Assembly (NCBI GenBank): GCA_905160935.1
Contig: CAJHZI010000232.1
Location: forward strand, 451,001 to 515,000
Source: Enchytraeus crypticus
Taxonomy: Eukaryota > Annelida > Clitellata > Enchytraeida > Enchytraeidae
Direction: 5' to 3'
DNA length: 64,000 nt
How positions within the stretch are numbered: position 1 is the stretch's first letter; every line of letters begins with the position of its first letter. Made by a program: the position numbers and the translations under genes. Positions 11,801-23,500 of this stretch are shown here, in pieces. The notes beneath the pieces are model-generated. The model saw nothing but the letters and a program-made list of their open reading frames with translations, was not told the origin of the DNA and did not search any database.

Positions 11801-14168
11801 ATTTCAGTTCTGTGAGGATTTGCCAATAACCACAACAGGTGACGATGAAACAATTGTAACATCATTGTCTGCAACGGCATTGACTGGGCACTTTGCTACG
11901 GGATAAGTACAGTCAGTGCTGCAGCCACAACAGGCAAGAATGCTGTGGTGCAGAAAAGGACATTGGCAAGAAAGGCCAGATTTATTCATTGCTTGCTGCA
12001 CCAAGAAATCTTGCCTGCAAGGGACTCAAAACTCAAAAAAATAAGAAGTACTTGAAGAAGAAGTTATTTTTGCTCAAAAGAAAAGAATTGTCAACTTTGT
12101 AAAATCTTATCCTCTTAGTTCAAGGATTTTACTTCAATTGGGTGTGAAGATGGAGAAGAAAACCAATGCCGTCTGCCTCATTCCTAAGTCAGATGGTGGT
12201 CAAGTGGCAAGATTCTAAATCGATTGCTCGAGTTGTTTGATCCACTACAAAATTTTATTTCCCGAAGAAATACGGATATAGCTGCCCATCTGGCAGAAGT
12301 AAGCTGGATAGCAGCACTGGCCTACTTGGCAGATGTCTTGAACACTTGAATATGCTGAATGCATCCATCCAAGAGCCTCAGACTCCCTCAATATCTCTTG
12401 GCGACATACTGTTTGAGTTCGTGGGAAATTCTGGAGATTACTAAAGATGATTTATTTGCTTTGATTTCAAGCACCTGCAGTTGCTGTCGCAACAATTTCA
12501 ATTCAACTTTGGTGACATGTTCATAAGCATGCATTGCCAGATGATTGTTCCTTTCGCCGCTGATGTTAACAAAATTTTAGATTCAACAGAAGTTGATCCT
12601 TTATTTGAAATGAAAAAGCACCGTTAACAAACAAGGCACAAAAGTGCCCATCTCATTCATTTCTAAATTGAGATGGGATGCGAGTATCCACAATTGTACA
12701 ACAAAATTTTGTATATCCTTCGTCTATTTGCAAACTTTTACTTGTGTGAGACAGGCATTGCCCGCAATAAAAGCGAAACATTGAGCACGCCTCAGCATAG
12801 AATATCACCTACATGTCGCGTCTCTCACCTCGCTAGGATAAACACTGAGACGAAACTCGAGCTCAAGGGTAGCATTAGGACCAATCAGACTCTGTAAATG
12901 ATTGTACAATGTACATTTTGTGCTGCAAAATGTTTTTTTGCTAATATATAGGACCATTGTTGAGCAGTGCTGCAGTTCACAACATAACATAGACTCAGTA
13001 TATCATATACAATCATTATAAGGTACATGTTGCAGTATATTTCAACAGTCGTGGAATATCAGGACTAGTCACTACAATCTAGATTACTATATTTAGCCAA
13101 GTGATGCTTTAGAGGCAGGATTTTTTGTAACTTTTTTTTTCATTAAAAAAATTAAGTGCTTCGAAGTGACGAAAGAAAAAAATTTGCTCTGCATTATGAA
13201 ATACCCTGAGTAACAATTTTAGATCATATATGCATAGCCATATACAATATTAGTACTAGGTTTTAAATAAACTACTGTTGGTAGGGCAGGCCGGAATCCT
13301 TTTAATGTTTTGGCACACGTGTTATATTTTAAAAGCAAACAAGTTAGGAATACACTGATTGACAAAAACGATAAAAGACAATTAATTAGCGTGCTAGTAT
13401 CGACGAATACAATCCATTATAAGTTACAACATCCTAAACTGTTAATGGTAGCTAATCTGAAAAACCAAGCGAATGTTCTTGAACCTGACTTCTAAAACCA
13501 GAATATCAATCGTATGAAAATAGGTCTCAACTAGTAGCAGAAACAGATTTTAAAAAAGTCAATTAGATTTCAAAAGATTTTTGAAGTTTTTGGAAGTTAG
13601 CAATATTTTAGTAGCACTAAAATTGAATTTTTTTTACTATGGAAGCTAATTTATTGTCACTTCTGTCAATTAAATTTGAATTTTAGCTCAATTAGATTTT
13701 CGGAATATTAGTTTCGTATGCAGATTTTTAATATTAGCAATAACCGAACTGAAAACCGATTTGCACTAATCCCGAACTATGCGAACGAACTGCAACTACA
13801 TTTAAGCAGAAACCGTACAATGCAAAACTTTCCTATTTCCATATTTTTGTCTACACCAAACCGAACCCGACATATACAAGTAACCGAACAGAATCCTGTA
13901 AATTGAGATAAGTTCAATCTCAAATTGACAACTTAAACTAAAGGGAAATTTCAAGCTAAGGAAACTAAGTGAAAACCTCATCAAGGTCAATACTAACAAT
14001 GAAACCTCCAACTCCTCGATGAGGATTAGTCACTTTCTTTTGATATTCATTTCGAAGTGCCTCTCTCATTTTAGCCCTTTCTTGTATCGCTCTACGTTCA
14101 TCTGCGGTAATGTCATACATTCGGCTCGGATCAAAAGTTCTTAAATTCTCTCGTCCTCCACCAGCCAT
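8786..14168 (-). CDS. NDUFB4: NADH dehydrogenase 1 beta subcomplex subunit 4 (complex I B15)
   Basis: NDUFB4 is an accessory single-pass subunit of the mitochondrial complex I membrane arm. Exons on the minus strand are 14168-13998, 9841-9698 and 8854-8786, all phase 0, giving 127 residues and TGA (human about 129). The N-terminus reads FDPSRMYDITADERRAIQER then EALRNEYQKKVTNPHR, matching the family's LDPAEYNISPETRRAQAER...REYLLQYNDP. Exon 2 has DPVVQRFLSMRANHWEQFKP then TPKNAAFAFFLGLGPIIFF, the single membrane segment. The charged C-terminus is RTEFDQKCRRGEISYKDRDW. I chose the Met at 14168 because upstream residues match nothing; a Met further up in the same frame is possible. Intron 1 (4.2 kb) carries a LINE-A copy and a transposase relic. 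Confidence 0.92.
9698..9841 (-). CDS. NDUFB4: NDUFB4 exon 2 (membrane segment)
   Basis: 48 codons, acceptor AACTAG, donor CGA|GTAAGTA. The motif FKPTPKN precedes AAFAFFLGLGPIIFFAW, the transmembrane helix; RPTPKN is conserved in the family. Confidence 0.93.
9905..11270 (+). mobile_element. LINE-A RT half and 3' tail
   Basis: Frames with many breaks show SALVLLDLSAAFDTTDHNIL (RT motif A), FYADDTQLYISFSSSDSKL (motif C region), then KPSYLY-like linkers, FSAPTVWNSLPPDLRS and the family tail with ATGTCCCTGACATCATC and GGACGTTAAGCC, ending in (ATT)n. It is 5'-truncated within NDUFB4 intron 1, in the opposite orientation to the gene. Confidence 0.88.
11790..12880 (+). pseudogene. hAT/ZBED-like transposase relic
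   Basis: Pieces in changing frames line up in order with hAT-type transposases of the ZBED5/FAM200 kind: KARFIHCLLHQEIL (about 11960), VNFVKSYPLSSRILLQL (about 12092), ALAYLADV then, after a one-base deletion, EHLNMLNASIQ (about 12316-12372), and YPQLYNKILYILRLFANFYL followed by CETGI (about 12680-12760), the C-terminal dimerisation block. The family versions read IHCxLHRE, VNFIKxxPLxSR, LAYLADIFxxLNxLN and LPFxxTYLCExGF. Several stops and frameshifts make it non-functional. 11330-11790 may be its diverged 5' part. The assignment is by motif recall. Confidence 0.65.
13998..14168 (-). CDS. NDUFB4: NDUFB4 exon 1
   Basis: 57 codons from MAGGGRENLRTFDPSRMYD to NPHRGVGGFI, donor ATT|GTTAGT. Hydrophilic matrix-side N-terminal part. 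Confidence 0.92.
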
Positions 14169-14229
14169 TTCTACTAGTTGCTGTGAGCGACAAAACAAGG
14201 AATCATAATAACAACATCGCCAATTTGTC

Positions 14230-14470
14230 AACATAAGCTTACTTCACGTTCTTATTTTTGGCGTTCCATATCAGTTACTACGATATCTTTGACATTAAGC
14301 GTTAACTAAAAAATCAAAAACCGTGTCGCAGTTTCTTGGAATGTCCTAAATGAATAGCGAATTAGTTGAAAAATGTTCAATGTGTCCACCATGACTGTGC
14401 CCGAATAACTGCATTCACCCGCTAAGCCAGACCACTGATCAATAGATCAGTTCGGTAATTTAAAACATAT
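14230..14470 (-). mobile_element. Mariner-type transposase 3' fragment
   Basis: The minus strand reads GGGTGAATGCAGTTATTCGG...GTGGACACATTGAA, the same C-terminal coding end as the relic at 28.8 kb (GTGGACACATTGAA in both). It lies directly upstream of NDUFB4 exon 1, so it may be in or near the promoter. Confidence 0.6.
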
Positions 14471-14619
14471 TTTGTTGCATGTTAACACTAGTTTGTTTAT
14501 GTTGACATCTGATACATATATTTACATGTAAATGTTACGGGTATACATTATAACTTCGTTATAATGCATGCAAATCGTTATAATGTCTAAATAGATAATG
14601 TCTAAATGTTAGAATGTCT

Positions 14620-14832
14620 AAATAGCGTAAGGGTAACGTCATGAAGTTTTAAATGACAAATCCTAAGGTGATGTGAATCCTCGTGGGTTCGAATCCCGGT
14701 CGCGCTGATCTGAGAGTAAAATCTCGGACATTCGCTGGACTGGTTATACGGAAAATGGTCTAAATTGCCTAACGGATTAAACATGTGGTTTTAAAAGTGA
14801 TAGATATCAACATAGTTGATTATTCACTATAA
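14620..14832 (+). repeat. SINE-B copy
   Basis: Degraded box A, good box B GGGTTCGAATCCCG, body GCGCTGATCTGAGAGTAAAA and 3' palindrome ATCAACATAGTTGAT. Confidence 0.8.
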
Positions 14833-15154
14833 TGCGTGTTTACTTTACTTTAATGGGTGTCAGAGTTAAACTATGTGTTAAGTTATTCTTTAATTAATAT
14901 CCGTATAGTAGGTTGCAAAGTAAATAACATTTCTAAAGAAAGCTTGCGTTAGAAATTTTATGAGGAACTAGTACATTTCAATGGTATTCTATGCAGTGTT
15001 TACGTTTTCTTGTCCACTGTTTACATTTAGTGTCCCGGATGTTCTATTTATAGCTATTACCGAAAAGATCTATTGATGAGTCCATAGGTGTCTGACTCTT
15101 CTCATCCCAGCGGAGAACAATGATTCGTTTCAAATATAATATATAACATACATA

Positions 15155-15372
15155 AAGTGAAACGATCAACTACGTTGATATCTATCACTTTTAATACAAT
15201 ATGTTAAATCCGCTAGGCAATTTATTACGTTTTCCGTGTAACTAGTCCAGTGAATGTCCAAGATTTTACTCTAAGATCAGCGCGGCCGGGATTCGAACCC
15301 ACGAGAGCTCAATTCACATCAGGGTCTGTCATTTAAAACTTCATGGCGTTATCTGCACCTCTAACCGCAACA
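15155..15372 (-). repeat. SINE-B copy
   Basis: Full-length on the minus strand: GGTTAGAGGTGCAGATAACG, GGGTTCGAATCCCGGC, then the shared body and the 3' palindrome at 15164-15178. A short forward fragment of the same family follows at about 15392-15450. Confidence 0.85.
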
Positions 15373-15479
15373 CTAATGTCTTAATATCGTGGTGGTAACG
15401 TTATGAAGGTTTAAATGACAGATTCTGGGGTTCAATTTCTCCAGTAATGGTTTAAGAGATCATAGATATAAGTTGTGTA

Positions 15480-15745
15480 AGCCTAGTGTAAAGACAGACT
15501 TCAGGAAAGTTTTCTTTTTTTCATAGGGTGATTGATAGGTGGAACTCTTTCAGTGAGGATGTTGTGAATGCAGTGTCGTTGAAAAGTTTTAAAAACAATT
15601 TGGATGTTGTAATCATGTATGATCGATGATTGAAATAAGCCCTTGGCTTTCTTCCTTGTTTCCTGCTACCAAGTTTGAAGAAGGATTGGAATAACGAAGG
15701 ATGGCAGCAGTTCTGGTTAAGTCTGGGACATTAAGGAAGTTAAAA
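15480..15745 (+). mobile_element. LINE 3' end (WNSF/NSFKN type)
   Basis: Translates as RWNSFSEDVVNAVSLKSF then KNNLDVVIMYDR and a stop, the typical C-terminus of a non-LTR ORF2 (WNxLPxxVVxAxSxxxFKxxLD). A second copy with the same tail lies at 36.9-37.1 kb, so the two mark one family. Confidence 0.7.
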
Positions 15746-16194
15746 TTAGCTTTGTGGCTCTTAAAACTGTTAATAGCAACACTGAAAAGAAGCACACTTG
15801 ATTGTAGCATGAGCATTTGTAAATTAGTCGCATTACGATAAATTTGGTTAACTTCAAAAGAAGGATGGAGGCAAGAAATTATATTTAAGAATTGTTGACC
15901 AAAAAAGATAAAATTATATTTAAAATTAAAGCTTTTCTTCGAAGTAATAATTAATACACAAACTCAAAATTAATAAAATTGCTCAATATTGCAATTTTTA
16001 AACATTTAAAGCTTCTATGCGTTATTTACCATTCATTTTTGGTATGGCAAAAATGCGTTATTCACCATTCATTTTTGGTATGTGCATGTGAAGTCTGAAA
16101 ACAAGAGTAAAGACTACCTTAATGTATCTACTTTGGAAGGGGTGCAAAACTGACACTAAAGAGATACTAAAGCAGATACCAATATCGGGAATGA

Positions 16195-16690
16195 AAAGTA
16201 ACCATAAGCAAAATAAAAAATTCAAGATAGTCTTAGCGGTTACGGGATTAACTTATGATAAACCATCCTATCTATCTGGCCGGTTATCAATCTATAAAAC
16301 CTATCATTGTCTTCGCCCCTCCAGTAAAAATCTTCTTACTGTGTCTTGACATTAGATCTGCCGTTGGCAGATGCTCCTGCATGTTTTTTGTTTCAACATT
16401 TTGGAATTCTTTACCACAAGCTCTTGATCTTGTAATTGTATTAGTACTTACCTGTATTACTTACCTGGGCAAGCTAAAAACCCATTTCTTTCAGCCATAG
16501 GTCCATATTCTGACCCCTTTGCCTTGGAAATTGGGCTTGCACTGTTTTTAAAAAATCTCGCTTACCTTGTGGTCACTGTATATTCAGTCGTAATTGTGCG
16601 ATGCTCGTTGTCTGTTGATACAGAGTTTGCATGATACGTCCCTGACATTGCCTTACAGCGACGAACCGGACGTTAAATTTTTACTAATAT
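16195..16690 (+). mobile_element. LINE 3' end, L2/CR1-like
   Basis: KPSYLSGRLSIYKTYHCLRP, SSKNLLTVS, then FWNSLPQALDL and LKTHFFQP, the standard ORF2 C-terminus. The tail ACGTCCCTGACATTGCC...CCGGACGTTAAA is closely matched by the fragment at 6.3 kb. Confidence 0.78.
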
Positions 16691-16699
16691 TAATTGAAG

Positions 16700-18890
16700 C
16701 CATAAATTTCAAGCTAAATGCTATAGAATTGTAGTTGGCCCTGTTGTCGAAGCAAACGATTATGTAACTTGGACCTTCTATTAGGCCTAACTATAGAGAC
16801 AGTATGAAAAATCATGTTATTTTAAGAAGTAAACTCTTCAACTATATGTTCCTTGCATTTTTGTAATGATTAATTTGGTGTAATTATTATGGCTTTAACA
16901 GCAGACTAATAATGCTTACAAATATATGATTTATTTTGTAACAAATATGTAGAAACTATGATCTCAACTAGGACAAAACAAAATTAATTAAAAGATGATA
17001 GCATGAGCGCATGATAAGCATTAAGAGCGTAATTAAAAGAAAAGAGAAATAAGTGTACTGCAAAAAATACTATGAGCATAATACCTTTATTCTATTTTAA
17101 TGCTGCCAAATTAAAATGAGCAGAATTGATAATAGGAGACGATAAATTCTTAATAATGATATATACTTACAGAATACTTTATATAATTATATCTATATTA
17201 AGAGTTTATATACTATGGACTAATTATCTAAAAATAATAGCCAATGGTATATATAATTAGCTATAAATTACGACTAAGGTATGGACACTGAACTCTAAAA
17301 TTTTCATAGATTTCTAAAAACATAACCATGATTAGTAAACTTCGAAAACTATCAGATATAACAACTTACAAAACTATCAGATATAACAACTAAACAATGT
17401 ACTGCATAATAGTCGTAATTACTATAGTATACATGTATACGATAAGCCATAGGAGTAAACGTTCAACTGCCAATATAGAAAACAAAAGGCAGCTACTGTT
17501 CAATATTAGAGTGAATAACATTAAATACCACTGAGCCGCAGCAATGAAGCAGTAAAATTGCAAAACAGTGAATTGTATTCTGCATTAAACCATGACCTCC
17601 TAATGTAAATTTTGCAATCCAGAAGACACAATGCTAATTTCCAACACGATTGTAGTTTAATTGGGAAGGATACAACAAATAAGAGTAAATCATCTAACGT
17701 ATAGTCAACATGGTTTAGGATAGCCAACATTTGTCTACAAGTAGTTTAATCCAAAACTGCACACATTCGATATAATTAAAAGTTGCAAAAACATACTTGC
17801 TACGACCTGTTAGTAATAAATGAAATAAAAAAGCATCATATAGCTACAAAGCAGAAAACAGCAAAACAACTAAAAGCCAATAAACAAACAGGACAATTGT
17901 GTAAGTAGGGAGTTCAGAACAATCCCCACAACATTATTCAATGTCAAGAGATATTGTTCGCCTAAATTTTACACCTATTTAAATCAAAACGGTAGAAATT
18001 TGTACAATGAAGAAATATCTAATATTATCTGTTACATTTGAAATAATTAATCAAATGACTTTAGTCTAACTTACTAATGAATGCTAATGAATTCACTTGA
18101 GCTTTCAGCATCTAGAACAAACTGTATATTAACCGTAATTAATAGGCATGATCAAGCTATATTTATAATACAATAATAACAAAATAATTAAATTAAGTCA
18201 TATTAAAAACATAGATTCATATCAGAAATCAGTCTATAACTTAAGAAATAAACTGTGAGGGTATATACGTCATATAATATACGACGCCTTATCACTTGAA
18301 CAAGCAGTAAAATATTAACACAACACAGAAAATGATCTTACATGTAATGATGTGTGTCGCATCAAAGTCAATATTTGTGAATAGTAACAGTATTTGTGAA
18401 AAGTAACAGGCATTTAACACCTATATTAAATAAATCTGTAATATTCACCTTTCTAAGCAAAATTATAGAGATATATTTCTTATTTGATCAATAACAATAA
18501 TTGTTACAATAGAAAACCCATAACGTCTTAGTGTCAACTAATCAATATCAGGTTAACACATGAGTCACATTAGTTCATTGTTAATCAATAACAACTGAGA
18601 CTTCAAACCTTTTCATTGCTCTCATAGATCCTAAAACACAAACCAATTTCATTTAGAACAAAAATCAGCGGAATCTTTACACTGATACAATGAACAAATA
18701 TAAGACAAATATAAAACAATAATTATGTTTAGATGTTAATTAAATATTAACATCTAAATATAATCCCAATCATTACAAATCAAATCACTACATACTTCTC
18801 TCATTTTGTGCATTATTAATAATTATTATTCAATTTTAATTTTTCTATTGACTGAAGACAATAAACTAAAAGTCTAAAAGTCGAATTACC
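16700..18890. other. Intergenic AT-rich sequence, nothing recognised
   Basis: About 2.2 kb of AT-rich sequence. No exon, repeat member or RNA gene recognised on either strand. It is downstream of the lamin gene and could hide a 3'UTR or a tiny terminal exon. Confidence 0.4.
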
Positions 18891-18934
18891 ACATCTATAG
18901 TCAGCACTCTGCCTAGATTAATTTCTAGCTGTGT

Positions 18935-19000
18935 ATTGGTCTTAGATTCGTATCCCGACCCTGGTTAAACTGGGATTTAAGGGAAGATGATGATGATGTA
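18935..19000 (+). repeat. Repeat C fragment
   Basis: TATCCCGACCCTGGTTAAAC then TGGGATTTAAGGGAAGATGA, the end of a family also at 21.05-21.22 kb (+) and 33.23-33.41 kb (-). Confidence 0.6.
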
Positions 19001-19919
19001 TTGATCTTAGATAAGAGTAGTACAAGCCTAGCAGAAGACTATTGATAGGAATTTATTATTAATAATACATTACAGCTCTCACCTCAGTTCTTTGCTCAGC
19101 AGTTCACCATTCAGTCAACTCGTCTAGGCGAGTATGTTGAAGAGAGACCAGCCCCACTTGGAGCTTCTGTTCTGCTTACTGCCAGATTCCAGCTATCCCA
19201 CATAAGCACGAATGTGCAATTAAATTTATAGCTCCAAATAATACATTAGTATAATAAATTATCTACAGCTATAAATAAGCTTAAACTTTCACTAACAGTT
19301 TCAAAAATAAGCGCTAGTCCAGCCAGTTAAACAGATTCACAAAGGCCCCCACAATGCAATATTAAGTGAGATGCTAAACCCAAAAGCAATAAAATTGGGA
19401 CTAACCAAATTACTCAAGACAACCGTAAGAAGCTTAACATAGTGCTGCTTAGTATAACAGAAGTCTTTGGTCAATTTCTTAAAAACTTGATACTAATAAG
19501 AATTATACCTTTAAAATACATGTATTTTCGATAATTCACATATATTGATAAATTACATAAACTTGTGATAATTATGAATGACAAATATTTTTCTAAAAAC
19601 ATGCAGACCTAGCAGACTACATCTATTAGCAAAAGAGAGTAGGCCACTATGTCTATAGTAAAATTTCAATGCACACTACAAAATCATACTTTTATTATAC
19701 TTAGAATTTTCTTACATATGCTAAAGAAGCAAAATAAAAAATCAGTTCCAGCTAAAGTAGTTCAAATTGAAAAGGAGAGGTCTAAGTTCATGGAAATTAC
19801 AACATCTAACAAATACAAAAATCTACAATAGTATTTTTGGCTTCACAAATGAAAATAGTGAGACCCTCAACACCAGAAGTAGTTTGATTTAATTAAATCA
19901 GATATTCACAGTAATATTC

Positions 19920-20300
19920 ATTTTCCCGTGTTGTGCTCGGGTGTGGTTGGGCCACTGCAGAATAGGGCAACCGCAAACAATCTGCCGTGTGTACATAAGA
20001 GGCGACTATAGGCAGGAGCTGAGGATGGCAAGAGGGGACCCACCTCACCATGAAATATTTTCCCCCCCCGAATTAAATGGTAATTAATCCACCTAACTGA
20101 GGAAGGCAACGGGAAACCACCTCAGAAGCCATATTTTTCCCAAGCTATAGGCTACATAAGGTATGGATAAGGCATAGACTTTGTGAAGGGATTAACATGT
20201 TGATCTAAGGAGTGCTCTTATGGAGTGAGAAAGCAGACTTTGAGTATGAATATGTACCTTGAACCTGCCACTTGGCAGTGCACTGAAGATTCACAGTAAA
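19920..20300 (+). repeat. Repeat E copy (short interspersed repeat)
   Basis: Contains GAAGGCAACGGGAAACCACC, TCCCAAGCTATAGGCTACAT and an end with CCTGCCACTTGGCAG then TGCACT. Diverged copies lie at 42.6 and 50.1 kb. The last 25 bp match the 3' end of LINE-C. Confidence 0.7.
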
Positions 20301-20416
20301 AAAACAATAACAAAGTATTAAAAATGAAATAATATTACACTTTAGATCATAGTAAAGCCAATAAGTTGCCACTGAAGTAATTATAGAATTGAGAAATGAG
20401 AGAAAGATTGTAAGAC

Positions 20417-20506
20417 CTGAGAGGTGGGGTCACCACTGGAGTAGGTGCCAGCGGCCGTGTAGGACGTGCGCAGCTGTGATCTCATCACCTCACGACTGGC
20501 CATCTC
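20417..20506 (-). CDS. LMN: Lamin exon 9: end of tail domain
   Basis: 30 codons, EMASREVMRSQLRTSYTAAG then TYSSGDPTSQ, matching EEVAMRKLVRS and the SSSGDP stretch after the Ig domain. Proposed donor CAG|GTCTTA is weak. Without splicing the frame adds VLQSFSHFSIL and stops, with no CaaX. Confidence 0.85.
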
Positions 20507-23500
20507 CTGTAAATAAATATATGCACCAATAGCACAATAAAAGCATGAATCATCCAAGATGATATTCAGGACGAAATCTATTGCTAATTATAATTATATC
20601 GAGCCAACTCTGTCTGTCTGTCAGAAGCAACAATGAGCGTCACGCTTCGTATTTAAAATCCCTCAATAGTTACACTAATTACAGCTCCATTTGCTCTTTC
20701 TCAACTTCAGTTCATATACCCAGTATATACCGAAAGTTTATAAAGCGTCACAAGACTCATAACATTAAATACAGTGCTATCATTTGTTCGCAGCATAAAT
20801 TTAAATTCAGATCATCAGTATATATATTTTTAATATCTATTGGCCTACCAATTCTACAAATTTATATACTGGCATTAAATTTCTGCAGTGTAGGCTTACA
20901 TTGACAACTTTTAAGCCTATATTGAAAACAATTTTTTCAAATAAGAAACTTTTTGATCTTATTATATTGTAACTTTTTCACAATGTCATGCTGATTGTAG
21001 TTAATTTAAGCAGTGTAGGCCTATATTTTCAACATCCGAAAGGGTATTCGGTTGGTGCACGCCTTGGCTCCAGAAATTCCTACAAAATTTTGTAGAAAGA
21101 ATAGAAGAGATCATAGGGTATTGACTGATGATAAGGTAATGGAAAGAGGAGTGGAGAACATCTATTTGTATCCCGACACTAGTTAAACTGGGATTAAAGG
21201 GAAGTAGAAGATGATGAGTGTAGGCCTATATTTGAAACTTTTAGACCTGTATTGAGAACATCTTTCTGCAAATATTAGAAATTAAGATATTTATTTAATG
21301 AGAATCGTAAGCTACATCAGTATAATGTCACCTTAGGATTGCAAAGCTAGAGTTCAAATACAAGTTCAGTTAAAATAGACCATTTTCCTAGACTAAGAAG
21401 TATGAAATTTTGCACATGGGTACATTCTAGTCAGTATATATTTACCAAACAGCACAGCTTTATAAAAGCGACATTGTTCAAAGAATTACATCTTAGTTTA
21501 TAAGTAACAAGGTATGAGTTAGTTATAAGTTACATTATTCCATAAATATGCAGGTCTTAAATTAAAATTACTGTAAAATACCGCCTGTGCCCAAAGACTC
21601 TACCTGTGACTGACCTAAAAATTCTATATGTGCACCCATGAATCAGAGAAAAGTTAATGCAATCCAAGATTAGAAATATATTTGAAAGAAAGAAATGCAT
21701 TTATCAACTCAGCCTAGTTATCCCATACCTCTCCATCTTTATCAACAAGCAGGGTCTTCATGTGATCTCCAGCATACCAGTCCAGTCCCTTCATCACGTA
21801 GTCACTGGGAGGTGAGTGGGTCTGACTGCTGCTGGAGCTCCACACCTACACACACAAACAGGCACATACAAACACATACAGAAACACACATATGACATGT
21901 CTGACTGCGGTTAGAGTGCCATAACTATACACATAAATAGTCATACCAGAGATCTCGCTGCAGCTACGGGGCCATATCTGTCCTTAACTCCCTAACTCTC
22001 CGTGACTATTCTATTCAACACATCAGTCATTCTTCTGGTCGTGGAGGTGGAATAGCTGCTGTTTTTAGGTCAACCTTTTCATTTTCTGTTTATAATGGAT
22101 CTACCTTTGTATCCTTCTATCATATAATGTTTTGTCTTACATGCAAATACATATCCTATATCTTTTTGATTATATACAGACCACCTTCTACATGCAAGGC
22201 TCATTTAATTTTTGATTTTTCCTTGCTTCATGAAGACATTGCCTCATCGCCCACTGATTTAATTATTATGGTTATTTCAACATACATCTTGACTCTGACG
22301 ACTATTATTCTGCTTCCTTTTCGTCCACACTTGATGCTTTAGATCTCACACAACATATATCTTCTGCTACTCACTCCTCTGGTCACATTCTTGATCTGCT
22401 TATCACTCAAAACAATATATCAATTCTTGATCATGGAGTCTCTTATCCTTCATTATCAGATCACTGTCCAATATTTCTGTAAATTGCCTGTTACCGTTAA
22501 TTTACACCCTCCAGAACACTTTAAACGCACAGAAAACTCCCTAACATTGATATTGATGCCTTCTCTGCTGATATCATGTCCTCCTCTTTGTATTCTAATC
22601 CATCTTCAACTGTTGCTGAATACTCAATTCAGTTTAGTTTGGTATTTTCAGTCATATTAAATAAGCATGCTCCTCTAAGAACCATTTATTGTCGTTCAAA
22701 TCCTAGGAAGCCCTATATTTCTGAAGAAATCCTTAGACAAACATTTGAAAGTTCCAAACTCAAAATAAATCATGAATGATCTGAAAAATCCTCCTGAACT
22801 GCTAAATCCGGACATGAAGGCCAAATAACCCAAACAGAGAATATTACTAAGTAAACAGGTTACTTCTGCGAAAAGATTCCATCATCAAAATCTAATCTCG
22901 TAGAATCAGAAATGTCCAAAGAAATTATGGGGAGCACTTGATTCTTTCCTTGAATGCACCATTCCCAAGTCAGTTCCCTCTACCACTTCATCATCATCTC
23001 TTGCTTTCATCTCTTACCCTTCAATATTATTAGCACCAACAACACCATATCTGCAAACATGCCTGAGCCACCCCTACTTTGTAGTTTTGAACCAACCACA
23101 CTGGGAGAAATACGCAATCTTATTCTTCACGCCACTGACTCATCTTGCTGCTTTGATGTCATTCCTACTTGATTTTTGAAATCCTGTATTGATGTTCAAG
23201 TTGCTCCCATTACCCACTTGATCAACCTCTCAATATCAGATGGAGTCTTCCCAACTCTCCCCAACAGTTAAATTATTTTCATTTTTCAATATTTGTTTAA
23301 AATGTGTGGTTGACTTGACAAAGATCATTTTTTAGAAATAAAATAGAATGAATAAATATGAAATAAAAGTAAAAATAAGAATGAATGAATTCAATGAATA
23401 AAAAGGTGATTACAAATCATAACTACTACAACTTTTCATTTCTACTAGTACGATGTCTAATTTCTCCAAAAGAAGTCATTTATTCTAATTCCAACAAATT

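Noticed and set aside
19125-19165. Candidate last lamin exon on the minus strand (NRSSKWGWSLFNILA then stop)
   Set aside because: The acceptor lacks a pyrimidine tract, the frame has no CaaX cysteine and the residues match no lamin tail I know.
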